Shown here: positions 33,544 through 43,217 of the stretch, in pieces | How the letters are laid out: each line of letters begins with the position of its first letter | How positions within the stretch are numbered: the stretch's first letter is position 1 | DNA from: CAZLPZ01 sp964561535 | Lineage (GTDB): Bacteria > Pseudomonadota > Alphaproteobacteria > Micavibrionales > Micavibrionaceae | Length of the DNA stretch: 47,834 nucleotides | Direction: 5' to 3' | Assembly (NCBI GenBank): GCA_964561535.1 | Contig: CAZLPZ010000010.1 | Location: 1-47,834, forward strand | The notes under the pieces: generated by a model | The model's database searches: none | What the model was told of the DNA's origin: nothing | The model's input: only the letters and a program-made list of their open reading frames with translations | Program-made: the position numbers and the translations under genes

Positions 33544-36500
33544 ATGATCAACATGGTTGCCTCTGCTTTGCTTCAAAAATCAATTCCTGGGGTATTGACG
33601 GGAATGAATCGTTATTTTGCGGATCAATTTTTTGCTCAGGTGGATGCGGATGATTTTCGCCAATTAACGACGGCTCAAATTACAGAAATTGTTCAGGAGC
33701 AACTTAAACTTTTGCCCCGGAAACGTTTTGAAACAAAGGTTAGTTTCACAACACATAATAAAAAGGGGATGTCATGGAGTGAACGTCAAACCTATATTAA
33801 TATGGTCACTGATGACATGGCTTTTTTGGTTGATTCTGTGGCAGCGTATTTGACTGAAAAAAGACTGGCTATTAATTTACTTTTGCACCCTCAGTTATCA
33901 GTAGCCTATGATAATAAAGATAATGTTTCGCTTGATCCTAAGGGTAGCGGGCGACAATCACACATCCATATTATTTTGCGGGGCGCCCTGACGCTTGCTC
34001 AGCAAGATGATATTCGCGACGGATTGAGGAGTATTGCGCATGATGTGCGGGATGGCACACGCGATTGGCAAGCGATGCGCCTCCGCGCGATTGAAGCTAA
34101 ACAATATATCGCAAACACGCCGGCGGGTCATTTTACGCGGGAAGAAATTACGGAATACAGTGAATTTTTAGACTATATCTATGATAATAATTTTACTTTT
34201 TTGGGATGTCGGTCTTATGCCTTTGTTTTAAAAAATGGGGAGGTGCATAGCACAATTATTAAAGGATCAGGTCTAGGTGTTTTAAATGATGACCGCAAGC
34301 CCGCATATATCAGTGAAACCGGACAACCCTTGCCTCCCGCTTATCAAAAGTTACGGACGCAAATGCCGCCACTTTATATCAGTAAAATGAATCGCTTATC
34401 GACGGTGCACCGACGTGTACCATTGGATGCGATCACCGTGCATCATTTTAATGAACAGGGCCAAGTAATTGGCGAGACAATTTTTGTGGGATTATTTACG
34501 TCGGTTACATATTCACGGAGTTTGCGGAGTATTCCCTATTTAAGATATAAAGCTGATGTTGTTATCAAAATGTCAGGATTTGAATCAGCTTCGCATGACG
34601 GCCGAGCGCTACGACATATTTTGGAAAAATATCCTCGGGATGAATTATTCCAAACAACAATTTCAGATTTACAACGGACATGTGCATCTATTTTGCGCCT
34701 TCAAGAGCGTCAACGTATTGCGCTTTATTGCCGCAAAGATTTGTTTGGCCGGTATGTATCGTGCCTTGTTTACGTACCACGTGGTCGGTATGACACGAGC
34801 TTACGTCTTTCTTTTCAGGGTATTTTAGAAAATGAGCTTGGGGGGAAATGTACTAATTTTACAAGTTCTGTTGATGATTCTCCCTTAGTTCGTGTTTTGT
34901 ATACGATTTCAGTTTCACAAACTAAACCGAAAAAATTTAATCCAGAAGATATTGAATGTATGTTGCAAGATGCGGGCCGCATTTGGGGAGATTCTCTTGC
35001 TGATACACTGCATCGCGATATCTTAGAAGATGCACGCGCCGATCATTTAACACATGAGTACAGCGATGCGTTCTCGGTTGATTATTCAGAACGATATTCT
35101 TTAACGGATGCTGTTCGAGACATTGAAAAAATTGAACAGTGTTTAATGACAAAATCGTTACAGATTGATTTGCAACAAACCGATGAAAATGAAAAGAGTG
35201 CACCGGCATTAAAACTATATACCCGATCCTCAGCGTTAATTTTATCTGATGTTTTGCCTGTTCTTGAACATATGGGATTACAGGTGATGACGGAACATCC
35301 TTTTATTGTTCAACCGCGATCGTCAATTGAGCCGGTGATTATTCAAGATTTTACCCTAAATACAAAAGTAAAAATTGATTTTAAAGCATTGAAGCCGATT
35401 TTTGAAACGGCGCTTAGCGGAATTTTTGCAGGGATATATGCCGATGATTCGTTAAATGCACTTACGTTGACGGCTGGATTACCAGCGCGGGATGTTGATA
35501 TTATTCGGACTTATGTTCGGTATTTGCGCCAGGCAGGATTGCCTTTTTCTCTTAGCTATTTAGAACAGGCCGTGACTGCTTATCCGAATTTTGCGGCCAC
35601 ATGTGTATCGTATTTTTATCGAGCATTTGATCCAAACATAAAAATACGTAAGATGAATGATCTTGAAATTAAAATTTTAGAGATTTTAGATCAAGTCGTA
35701 TCATTGGATCAAGATCGAATCTTACGTGCTTTTTATGCTGCTTTAAAAGCAACGCGCCGCACGAATTTTTTTCAAATAGATACCGCTAAAAACTTTAAAC
35801 AGTATCTTTCGATAAAGATTGAATCGCGCGAGCTAACTTTTCTTCCAAATCCTAAACCATATTGCGAAGTTTTTGTTTATTCGACACGTATGGAAGGCAT
35901 TCATTTGCGTAATGCGCGGATTGCGCGGGGCGGTATTCGGTGGTCGGATCGTGCAGAAGATTTTCGTACTGAAATTCTCGGATTGATGAAAGCTCAAACT
36001 GTAAAAAATGCGGTTATTGTGCCGTCAGGCGCTAAAGGTGGATTCATCGTTAAAAACCTTCCGAAATCCGGGGATCGTGCGGCAATTCAGGCCGAAGGGA
36101 TTGCTTGCTACCAATATTTGATTAAGGGATTATTGGACATTACCGATAATTATGGCCGCGGTAATAAAGTTATCAAGCCAAAAAATGTCGTGTGTATAGA
36201 TGGGGATGATCCATATTTGGTGGTTGCCGCCGACAAGGGTACCGCGACGTTTTCAGATATCGCGAATGCGTTATCGATTGAATACGGATTTTGGATGCAT
36301 GATGCGTTTGCGTCTGGGGGATCTGCCGGGTACGATCACAAGGTTATGGGCATCACTGCGCGGGGCGCATGGGAATCGGTGAAACGTCATTTCCATGAAC
36401 GGGGGGGCGATACCCAGACCCAGCCTTTTGATGTTTTAGGAATTGGTGATATGGCAGGTGATGTGTTTGGAAATGGCATGTTACTGTCACCTTACATCCG

Positions 36501-38340
36501 TCTTGTCGGGGCTTTTAATCATTCACATATTTTTTGTGACCCCGCGCCTGATCCTAAAACGACATTCGCCGAACGGCAACGTTTATTTAAAGGTGTAATG
36601 GGATGGGATCATTATAATACAAAATTACTATCAAAAGGTGGGCGCATTTTCTTGCGCAAAGATAAGGTTCTTGATTTAACACCTGAAATTCAAAAACGAT
36701 TTGATATTACAAAGTCTCGAGTTTCTCCTCCAGAACTCATCACGGCCATACTAAAATCTCAGGTTGATTTGATGTATTTGGGAGGGATTGGAACATATGT
36801 GAAAGCATCGATGGAGACAAATAGTGATGCAGGAGATCGGTCAAATGATGGGTTAAGGGTAAATGCAGATGAAATTCGCGCTTATGTGGTTGGAGAAGGA
36901 GCAAATTTAGGATTTACGCAACGTGCACGCATCGAAGCATCTGAACATGGCGTTCTGATGAATGCTGATTTCGTTGATAATTCTGCTGGAGTAGATACGT
37001 CAGATCACGAAGTGAATTTAAAAATTTTGATGTCGATGATTATGGAGCGTACAAAAAAAGAAAAGGCACCTCTTACATTTTCTGCACGGAACAAATTTTT
37101 AAAATCGATGACGGATGATATCGCTGCCCTGGTATTGAGTGATAATTACCAACAAACACAGGCGATTTCCTTGATCAGGGCTCAAGCCGCTGATCATTTA
37201 CCAGAGCATCAAATTTTTATGCAAGATTTGGAGAAAGCGGGGGTTTTAGATCGTTCCCTTGAATTTTTACCGAATGATGAACGGATTGCTAAACGACTAT
37301 CGGCAAGACAAGGATTAACGCGTCCTGAAATTGCGATACTGGTGTCATATGCAAAAATTTATTTACGTGACGCATTATTGGAATCGGATATTCCCGATCG
37401 TCCTGAACTGAATTCATGGTTGGTTGGATATTTCCCTCGTGCTATTCAGAAAAAATACGAACTAGATATTTTAAAGCACCCCTTAAAACGTGAGATTACA
37501 GCAACCATTGTATCCAATATTTTGGTAAACCGGTTAGGGCCAACGTTCGTTCGTGCAATGATGACGGAATGGCATGTATCGGCGGCTTCCGTTGTTCGCG
37601 CCTTTATTGCTGTCTGTATGATTTTTGATTTACCAAAAATTTGGTCAGATATCGAGGCACTAGAATCAGTTTCCGATTTTAATGTACAGCAATTGGCGTT
37701 TCTTGAAATATCGAAACTTGTTGAACGCATGGTCGATTGGTTTTTATCTGAACAAGGTGATTGCATTCAAATTGATAAGATAATTAAAAATTGGAAAAAG
37801 CAGATTGAGAAATATCGAGATCTCTTAATCTCAGATAAAACGCTTAAATCTGTATTGTCTTCAGTTCAATATGAATCCTATGTGAAACGCTTTAAGTATT
37901 TTTCTGATGCAAAAGTCCCGAATTCTTTAGCTCGGTTTTTGGCAATTCGTACGAAATTGGCTCAGGCTCCGGGTGTTTTGACATTATCTCAGCAATCAAA
38001 GAAATCGCTTCTCGATATTGCAAAAATATATATTCAAATCGGAGATGTCTTTGGATTATCGTCAATTCGATCGGGGCTGGATGCATTAGAAAGGGGTGAT
38101 CGATGGCACAAGATTGCAGCGCAATCTTTGGCGCGCGAACTCGATCATGTTCAACAAGGCTTGGCCAGCACCGTCTTGTCTATGGCACCGTCAAACAAAG
38201 ATGATATTGATATATGGGTACAACAAGGTGGCGCCAAGGGGGCAGAGAGCATGATGTTGATTGCGGATATGAAACGCACGGGTTTAAAAGATTTGACAAT
38301 GGCGATGGTATTAGTTCAAAAAATTAAATCATTGATTTAG
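33544..38340 (+). CDS. gdhB: NAD-specific glutamate dehydrogenase, large (about 180-kDa) type
   Basis: This 1598-residue enzyme converts glutamate to 2-oxoglutarate and ammonia with NAD+. The N-terminal half holds ACT-like regulatory segments. The catalytic region begins near 780, with RNARIARGGIRWSDRAEDFR, the Lys-containing VPSGAKGGFIVK (about 827), DGDDPYLVVAADKGTATFSD (about 885) and coenzyme-binding GIGDMAGDVFGNGM (about 966). A long C-terminal helical domain follows. Length matches the family in alphaproteobacteria and Pseudomonas. It is monocistronic, with a long leader containing dyads. Gene symbol follows Pseudomonas/Streptomyces-type use. Confidence 0.96.
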   Translation: MINMVASALLQKSIPGVLTGMNRYFADQFFAQVDADDFRQLTTAQITEIVQEQLKLLPRKRFETKVSFTTHNKKGMSWSERQTYINMVTDDMAFLVDSVAAYLTEKRLAINLLLHPQLSVAYDNKDNVSLDPKGSGRQSHIHIILRGALTLAQQDDIRDGLRSIAHDVRDGTRDWQAMRLRAIEAKQYIANTPAGHFTREEITEYSEFLDYIYDNNFTFLGCRSYAFVLKNGEVHSTIIKGSGLGVLNDDRKPAYISETGQPLPPAYQKLRTQMPPLYISKMNRLSTVHRRVPLDAITVHHFNEQGQVIGETIFVGLFTSVTYSRSLRSIPYLRYKADVVIKMSGFESASHDGRALRHILEKYPRDELFQTTISDLQRTCASILRLQERQRIALYCRKDLFGRYVSCLVYVPRGRYDTSLRLSFQGILENELGGKCTNFTSSVDDSPLVRVLYTISVSQTKPKKFNPEDIECMLQDAGRIWGDSLADTLHRDILEDARADHLTHEYSDAFSVDYSERYSLTDAVRDIEKIEQCLMTKSLQIDLQQTDENEKSAPALKLYTRSSALILSDVLPVLEHMGLQVMTEHPFIVQPRSSIEPVIIQDFTLNTKVKIDFKALKPIFETALSGIFAGIYADDSLNALTLTAGLPARDVDIIRTYVRYLRQAGLPFSLSYLEQAVTAYPNFAATCVSYFYRAFDPNIKIRKMNDLEIKILEILDQVVSLDQDRILRAFYAALKATRRTNFFQIDTAKNFKQYLSIKIESRELTFLPNPKPYCEVFVYSTRMEGIHLRNARIARGGIRWSDRAEDFRTEILGLMKAQTVKNAVIVPSGAKGGFIVKNLPKSGDRAAIQAEGIACYQYLIKGLLDITDNYGRGNKVIKPKNVVCIDGDDPYLVVAADKGTATFSDIANALSIEYGFWMHDAFASGGSAGYDHKVMGITARGAWESVKRHFHERGGDTQTQPFDVLGIGDMAGDVFGNGMLLSPYIRLVGAFNHSHIFCDPAPDPKTTFAERQRLFKGVMGWDHYNTKLLSKGGRIFLRKDKVLDLTPEIQKRFDITKSRVSPPELITAILKSQVDLMYLGGIGTYVKASMETNSDAGDRSNDGLRVNADEIRAYVVGEGANLGFTQRARIEASEHGVLMNADFVDNSAGVDTSDHEVNLKILMSMIMERTKKEKAPLTFSARNKFLKSMTDDIAALVLSDNYQQTQAISLIRAQAADHLPEHQIFMQDLEKAGVLDRSLEFLPNDERIAKRLSARQGLTRPEIAILVSYAKIYLRDALLESDIPDRPELNSWLVGYFPRAIQKKYELDILKHPLKREITATIVSNILVNRLGPTFVRAMMTEWHVSAASVVRAFIAVCMIFDLPKIWSDIEALESVSDFNVQQLAFLEISKLVERMVDWFLSEQGDCIQIDKIIKNWKKQIEKYRDLLISDKTLKSVLSSVQYESYVKRFKYFSDAKVPNSLARFLAIRTKLAQAPGVLTLSQQSKKSLLDIAKIYIQIGDVFGLSSIRSGLDALERGDRWHKIAAQSLARELDHVQQGLASTVLSMAPSNKDDIDIWVQQGGAKGAESMMLIADMKRTGLKDLTMAMVLVQKIKSLI

Positions 38341-38403
38341 GGCCTGTCCTGAATTAAAGGATTTTGAATTAAAAATGGTTGAGGACAAATTCTATGGCAG
38401 GTC

Positions 38404-39348
38404 TCAGGCCATATATACGCATATTATGATCGCGGCCAGAATGAGTAATCCCTGGTCGCGATTTTTTTTAAATAATGCAAGACAGTGCGCGGGATCATGA
38501 ATATTAATTTGGCGTATTTGCCAGATAAATCCCGCAGCAATCACAGCGATGGTTAGCAGCACCATTAAACTAGCAGCTCCTTGATATAAGGCCAGAAATA
38601 AAAAAAATGTAGATCCCGCATAGAATACAGAAATGGCGGGAATCGTTTGTGATCCCAGTAAAAGCGCTGTTGATTTAACCTTGATGATTTCATCATCCAT
38701 TTTGTCCATGTGCGCATAAATGGTGTCATATCCAAGTGTCCAAAAGATTCCGGCAATATAAAGAAATGTTGCTGCAACAGATATACCGCCCGTCATTGCA
38801 GCACATCCAATTAACGCGCCAAAATTGAATGTAAATCCTAAGAAAAGCTGGGGGATCCATGTGTATCTTTTCATGAGGGGGTAAAAAATGATAAGTGGGA
38901 CTGAACACAATGCAGTAATAATTGCGGCCAAGTTCATTTGAATAATAATAAATAATCCGATTAAACTGAGGCCACATGAAAAAATAATCGCCTGCTGGAC
39001 GGTCACGGTACCGGCCACTAAGGGTCTCGTTCGTGTGCGCTCAACTTTGCCGTCTATATCACGATCCCATAAATCATTTACAACACATCCTGCGCCGCGC
39101 ATGATCAAGGCGCCTATTCCGAAAAGAGTCATCAAAAACAAAATATTAACAAGATCTGGATTCCTCGGAAATGCAAGTGCTAAACTCCACCATCCGGGCA
39201 ATAATACCAGCCATGTTCCAATCGGACGATCGAGGCGCATGAGATAGGCATAAGGGCGAGAGGGTTCAGGTAAATAGTGGTCGATCCATCCGCCGGGGCG
39301 TAAATCAGACTTGTCTCCGGGGGGAATTTGTGGCGTGATATGCATCAT
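38404..39348 (-). CDS. ubiA: 4-hydroxybenzoate polyprenyltransferase UbiA
   Basis: This 314-residue membrane enzyme prenylates 4-hydroxybenzoate in ubiquinone synthesis. Both Asp-rich motifs are present: CVVNDLWDRDIDGKVERTRT and LGYDTIYAHMDKMDDEIIKV. About eight spans follow. I chose ATG 39348; a TTG at 39354 or ATG 39345 are alternatives. Its start overlaps the start of divergent rsmE. Ubiquinone fits an aerobic respiratory alphaproteobacterium. Confidence 0.95.
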   Translation of the reverse strand: MMHITPQIPPGDKSDLRPGGWIDHYLPEPSRPYAYLMRLDRPIGTWLVLLPGWWSLALAFPRNPDLVNILFLMTLFGIGALIMRGAGCVVNDLWDRDIDGKVERTRTRPLVAGTVTVQQAIIFSCGLSLIGLFIIIQMNLAAIITALCSVPLIIFYPLMKRYTWIPQLFLGFTFNFGALIGCAAMTGGISVAATFLYIAGIFWTLGYDTIYAHMDKMDDEIIKVKSTALLLGSQTIPAISVFYAGSTFFLFLALYQGAASLMVLLTIAVIAAGFIWQIRQINIHDPAHCLALFKKNRDQGLLILAAIIICVYMA

Positions 39349-40093
39349 GGACAAACACTTTCATTGGCCGCGTTTATATGTGAACGCCGCGATTATTCCG
39401 GGGGGCATCGTCGATATTTCAGACGGGCAATCCCATTATCTCAAAAATGTGATGCGATGCCAACCCGGGGATTTTGTCCGCGTTTTTAATGGTCGTGACG
39501 GCGAAATGCAGGGAAGAATTCAAGAATTTTTAAAACATGGCGCGCATTTAAATATCTTATCCATGATCCGACCTCAAACGTCACCGTCACGACGCATGCA
39601 TGTTATGTTTACCCCCTTGGTTAAAGATCGGTTGGATTTTGTCATTGAGAAATGTGTTGAATTGGGGGCCACTGACCTGCATCCCATTGTGACCGATCAT
39701 TCTGATATTCGTAAAATAAATAATGAACGTGTCCGCGCCCAAATAATCGAAGCCGCGGAACAATGTGAACGGTTAACGGTTCCAACCCTTCACGATTTAA
39801 TGCCCATTGATCAAAAATTATCCGGATGGAATGATCATTGTACGGTGTTTGTTGGGGTTGAACGCGCAATCGCGCCGTTGATTCGAGCATTACCGCGGGC
39901 GGTGTTTCATGGACGTGATTGTGCGATTTTGGTGGGCCCTGCAGGTGGTTTTTCTGCAGATGAAAAAGAATGGGTCCAAAAGGCCCCTTGCGTGCAGCCC
40001 GTCTCATTGGGCAATCATATTTTACGCGCCGATACGGCGATTATTGCGATGCTCGCCATTTTGCAACTCAAAGGAGATGATCATGAGTTATGA
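39347..40093 (+). CDS. rsmE: 16S rRNA (uracil1498-N3) methyltransferase RsmE
   Basis: This 248-residue SPOUT enzyme has an N-terminal PUA-like domain (SHYLKNVMRCQPGDFVRVFNG-type: HYLKNVMRCQPGDFVRVF) and the knot domain with DFVIEKCVELGATDLHPIV, ILVGPAGGFSADE and LGNHILRADTAIIAML. ATG 39347 is inside the divergent ubiA start. It overlaps the HIT gene by 11 bases. Confidence 0.95.
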   Translation: MDKHFHWPRLYVNAAIIPGGIVDISDGQSHYLKNVMRCQPGDFVRVFNGRDGEMQGRIQEFLKHGAHLNILSMIRPQTSPSRRMHVMFTPLVKDRLDFVIEKCVELGATDLHPIVTDHSDIRKINNERVRAQIIEAAEQCERLTVPTLHDLMPIDQKLSGWNDHCTVFVGVERAIAPLIRALPRAVFHGRDCAILVGPAGGFSADEKEWVQKAPCVQPVSLGNHILRADTAIIAMLAILQLKGDDHEL

Positions 40094-40526
40094 TGCAACC
40101 TGTGTTTTTTGTAAAATTATTAAGGGCGACATTCCGTCTTTTAAGGTTTATGAAGATGACCATGTTTTGGCTATTTTGGATTTACGCGGCGTTCAACCCG
40201 GGCATACACTTGTCATTCCAAAAATTCACATAGATCATTTTATGGATGTCCCAGAAGATTTGGCGAGTCATATTGTGATTGTCGGTCAAAAAATTGCACA
40301 TAAAATGCGCGAAGTATTAAAACCCGAGCGAGTCGGGAATGTGATTGCGGGATATGGGGTAACGCATGTTCATTATCATGTTATTCCTATGAATGATGCG
40401 CATGATATTACATCACGGGCCTATGCGTTTGTTGAGGATGGTTCTGTCGTTTTTGATGCCGACCATGCGCCTATTTCAAGTGCAGAAGACCGCGCCAATA
40501 TGTCAGAATTGTTACGTATTATATAA
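40083..40526 (+). CDS. HIT-family nucleotide-binding hydrolase
   Basis: This 147-residue protein has the HIT triad THVHYHVIPM and an N-terminal zinc-type CVFCKIIKGDIPSFKVYED start, like the Hint/HinT branch that cleaves nucleoside phosphoramidates. I chose ATG 40083, preceded by AAGGAGATG, inside the end of rsmE; the open frame extends upstream to 39909 in another frame of rsmE and is not used. Confidence 0.93.
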   Translation: MSYDATCVFCKIIKGDIPSFKVYEDDHVLAILDLRGVQPGHTLVIPKIHIDHFMDVPEDLASHIVIVGQKIAHKMREVLKPERVGNVIAGYGVTHVHYHVIPMNDAHDITSRAYAFVEDGSVVFDADHAPISSAEDRANMSELLRII

Positions 40527-40534
40527 TTCAAACC

Positions 40535-40562
40535 TTGCTCTGGTCCCCTAAAACTCTATAAT
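40535..40562 (+). promoter_or_regulatory. Candidate promoter of yggT-folD
   Basis: TTGCTC (40535-40540) and a perfect TATAAT (40557-40562) are 16 bases apart, with an expected start about 35 bases before the yggT ATG at 40604. Confidence 0.5.
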
Positions 40563-40603
40563 AACCCTTAGTTCTGTTTTCTAAACCCTATTCGAGGTTC
40601 CGT

Positions 40604-40882
40604 ATGTTCCTGATCGCCCAGATTTTAACGACTGTGATTAATATTCTTATTTTTATTATTTTCGCCCAAGTGGTTATTCATTGGCTGGTCGCGTTTGAGG
40701 TGTTAAAGGTTAATAATTTTCAGGCCCGTCATTTGGTCGACAGCCTGACCCGGTTTTCGGAAAAGCTCTATCGCCCCATCCGTCAAATTATTCCGCCCAT
40801 TGCCGGTATTGATTTGTCGCCGGTTGTTGTGATTATTGGGTTACAACTTTTGCAATCCATTATTTGGCGTGTGCTTGTTTAA
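40604..40882 (+). CDS. YggT-family membrane protein
   Basis: This 92-residue protein has two hydrophobic spans (about 5-30 and 68-90) around the signature YRPIRQIIPPIAGIDLSPVV. YggT proteins are linked to cell division, osmotic shock and cofactor-related insertion, without a settled biochemical role. The ribosome binding site GAGG is at normal distance. Its stop abuts the folD ATG, so the pair is co-transcribed. Confidence 0.9.
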   Translation: MFLIAQILTTVINILIFIIFAQVVIHWLVAFEVLKVNNFQARHLVDSLTRFSEKLYRPIRQIIPPIAGIDLSPVVVIIGLQLLQSIIWRVLV

Positions 40883-41722
40883 ATGACGGCCGCCATGATC
40901 AATGGACGTGAGATTGCGTCAAATCTGACGGATGATTTAAAAGTACAAATATCAAAATTATCCGCCCCGCCGGGTTTGTCCGTTATCTTGGTTGGTGATG
41001 ATCCTGCGTCTCAACTATATGTGTCGAGCAAGCAAAAAATGTGTGCCACAATTGGTATCACAAGCCATGTGTATCGATTGGGCGCAACGGCCACGTCCTC
41101 TGAACTGAATACCTTGATTGATACGTTAAATGATAATGATATGGTACATGGGATTTTGCTGCAATTACCCTTACCAAAACATTTGGAACCCGCACTATTT
41201 TTGGAACGTATCAAACCGCACAAGGATGTAGACGGGTTGCATCCTGCGAATTTAGGATTATTGATGTCCGGACGTCCACGGTTTATTCCCTGCACCCCTC
41301 AAGGCGTCATGCATTTAATTCATACGATCGAACCTCATATCGCGGGAATGCACGCGGTTGTTGTGGGGCGATCCGTATTGGTTGGAAAACCCGTTGCACA
41401 ACTTTTACTGAATGCACACGCAACGGTGACGCAAACTCATGCACAGACTCGGGATTTGGCAAATATCACATGCCAGGCCGATATTTTGGTCGTCGCCGCT
41501 GGCAATCCTCAATTGATTACACGCGATCATGTTAAACCTGGTGCGATTGTAATCGATGTGGGTATGACCCGGGTTGATCAAAAATTACACGGCGATGTTG
41601 TGTTTGATGATGTCGTTGATATAGTACGCGCAATCACCCCAGTGCCTGGCGGCGTTGGGCCCATGACAATTGCGTATTTATTAAAGAATACGGTTGATGC
41701 CGCCCTGCAAGGTGCCTTGTAA
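40883..41722 (+). CDS. folD: Methylenetetrahydrofolate dehydrogenase / cyclohydrolase FolD
   Basis: This 279-residue bifunctional enzyme interconverts one-carbon folates and supplies 10-formyl-THF, the formyl donor for fmt. Motifs: SVILVGDDPASQLYVSSKQK with the catalytic Lys, GILLQLPLPKHL, VVVGRSVLVGKPVAQLLL and PVPGGVGPMTIAYLL. The last 42 bases overlap the end of hemY on the other strand. Confidence 0.97.
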   Translation: MTAAMINGREIASNLTDDLKVQISKLSAPPGLSVILVGDDPASQLYVSSKQKMCATIGITSHVYRLGATATSSELNTLIDTLNDNDMVHGILLQLPLPKHLEPALFLERIKPHKDVDGLHPANLGLLMSGRPRFIPCTPQGVMHLIHTIEPHIAGMHAVVVGRSVLVGKPVAQLLLNAHATVTQTHAQTRDLANITCQADILVVAAGNPQLITRDHVKPGAIVIDVGMTRVDQKLHGDVVFDDVVDIVRAITPVPGGVGPMTIAYLLKNTVDAALQGAL

Positions 41723-43033
41723 GGGGAGGCGATTTGATTCGGTGATATGATCCCCAGGGACTCCCCATACGATCGTTCCAAACAAATGTTCTGGCATGAC
41801 CAGGGGTTCCCACGTATCGAATGTTTTATGCGTCACGCGGCAGTACCATACAGGATCCGAGGGCGCAATCATTGCTTGTTCCAGATCTTGTTGAACTTGT
41901 TTTTGGTCGCCTTGTTCACTGTTAAATTGAGCTCGAAATTGATAGAACGCACGGGTGGGGCCCAGTCTTTCGGCAACCGCTAAATAAGCGCGGGTCTCGC
42001 CCCATAAAGATTCCTCCATCGCAACACGCGCGAGTAAAAGTTGCGCAGGGGCATAAGCGGGGCATAGGGCTAAGAAATTTTCGTGATATCTTAATCGTCG
42101 GGCTAGATTTTTTGTTTGTGGCGCCATTTGTTCATGACGTTCCATCAAGTCGGGGTGAGGGTTCAAGACAAATGACCGTTTCAAAACGCGCATGGCCGCC
42201 CAGGTGCGGCCAAATCCTCGATATAAATCAATTAAATCACACGCTGCTGGCGTAAAGGCAGGGTTTGTACGGTACGCGCGTCGTGCATGGTATAAGGCCA
42301 ATCGGTGATCTCCTGCACGCAAGGCAATTCGTCCCAAAGCTGTATGCAACATCATTGCGTCTGTTTTAGCCATTTCACGGCTTAAGACCCGACGTTTTAT
42401 AAGAAAGGATTGACGTTTTAAAGCCTCTGCATAGGCACCGCATTGACATTCCAAGTCATATAAAAGTCGTGCAACAGATGCCGTTTTAGGAGATTCCAAA
42501 AATGCTTCACGGGCAACTGTCATGGCTCCAACCCAATTTTTATCAGAAAGTGCCGCTTGAATCAGGCCACGTACCCCCAAATCACGTGCTTCGGATGTTA
42601 ATAAATTTTGAAGGGCACGTTGGGCAACAAGTGGTTGACCCGTATGGTGGGCGGCTGTTGCTAGCAAAGCATTTGGGACGGACGGGAATTCAGGTAATAA
42701 TTTTTGTGCCCGTGTTGCTTGGGTATAGGCGAGGGTATGATCGCCCGAGACAAGAGCGGAAAGGGCTCGGGTAAGGGCGGTATGTCCTTGGCGTAAATTA
42801 ATTTCACGTCGACGGTGTTTTAAAATTTTTGGAAGAGACAAAACCCATAAATAACAGCGGTGCAAAAAGAGTAAAATAATAAAAGCGAGTAATGTTACTA
42901 ATGCTAAAAATGGGGTGTCCCCTGCTAAATGGTATACTCCAAAATTTATTTCAAAAGTACCAGTTTGGGAGATAACCCAAACAGCGAGAAGCAAAATGCC
43001 CCCGAATTGTAAAAGTAATCGAAGCGCGCGCAT
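41681..43033 (-). CDS. hemY: HemY-type TPR membrane protein
   Basis: This 450-residue protein has two N-terminal spans (about 8-25 and 40-62), then TPR-like helical repeats (about 85-400), including ALGRIALRAGDHRLALYHAR and ACDLIDLYRGFGRTWAAMRV. That is the layout of HemY as used in the proteobacterial hem cluster (not the protoporphyrinogen oxidase of the same name). It follows the HemD fusion gene by about 184 bases on the same strand, as in hemD-hemX/mic60-hemY clusters. Function is unclear. Confidence 0.85.
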   Translation of the reverse strand: MRALRLLLQFGGILLLAVWVISQTGTFEINFGVYHLAGDTPFLALVTLLAFIILLFLHRCYLWVLSLPKILKHRRREINLRQGHTALTRALSALVSGDHTLAYTQATRAQKLLPEFPSVPNALLATAAHHTGQPLVAQRALQNLLTSEARDLGVRGLIQAALSDKNWVGAMTVAREAFLESPKTASVARLLYDLECQCGAYAEALKRQSFLIKRRVLSREMAKTDAMMLHTALGRIALRAGDHRLALYHARRAYRTNPAFTPAACDLIDLYRGFGRTWAAMRVLKRSFVLNPHPDLMERHEQMAPQTKNLARRLRYHENFLALCPAYAPAQLLLARVAMEESLWGETRAYLAVAERLGPTRAFYQFRAQFNSEQGDQKQVQQDLEQAMIAPSDPVWYCRVTHKTFDTWEPLVMPEHLFGTIVWGVPGDHITESNRLPLQGTLQGGINRIL

Positions 43034-43217
43034 GGATTTTAGGTATTCCGCAAAAGGTTAAGGTGTTCTAGGGGTGAAAAGACAGGATTTCGATATCAAA
43101 CGATCATCCTTCTTATCTTACTAGGATCGTGGCAGGGGGTCTATACTCAAAGCACCAGACTAGTAAAAGTCAGGGGCGTACAGAATTTTGACTTGAATTT
43201 AGTCTCGATTCTGGACT

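Noticed and set aside
38341..38410. Small mobile element (MITE) between the dehydrogenase and ubiA
   Set aside because: GGCCTG and CAGGCC flank 58 bases, but the complementarity stops after six bases, the right arm overlaps the ubiA stop, and no target duplication is visible.
43100..43130. Terminator between the HemD fusion gene and hemY
   Set aside because: ACGATC/GATCGT forms a short stem with a long loop and no U-run; weak and probably chance.
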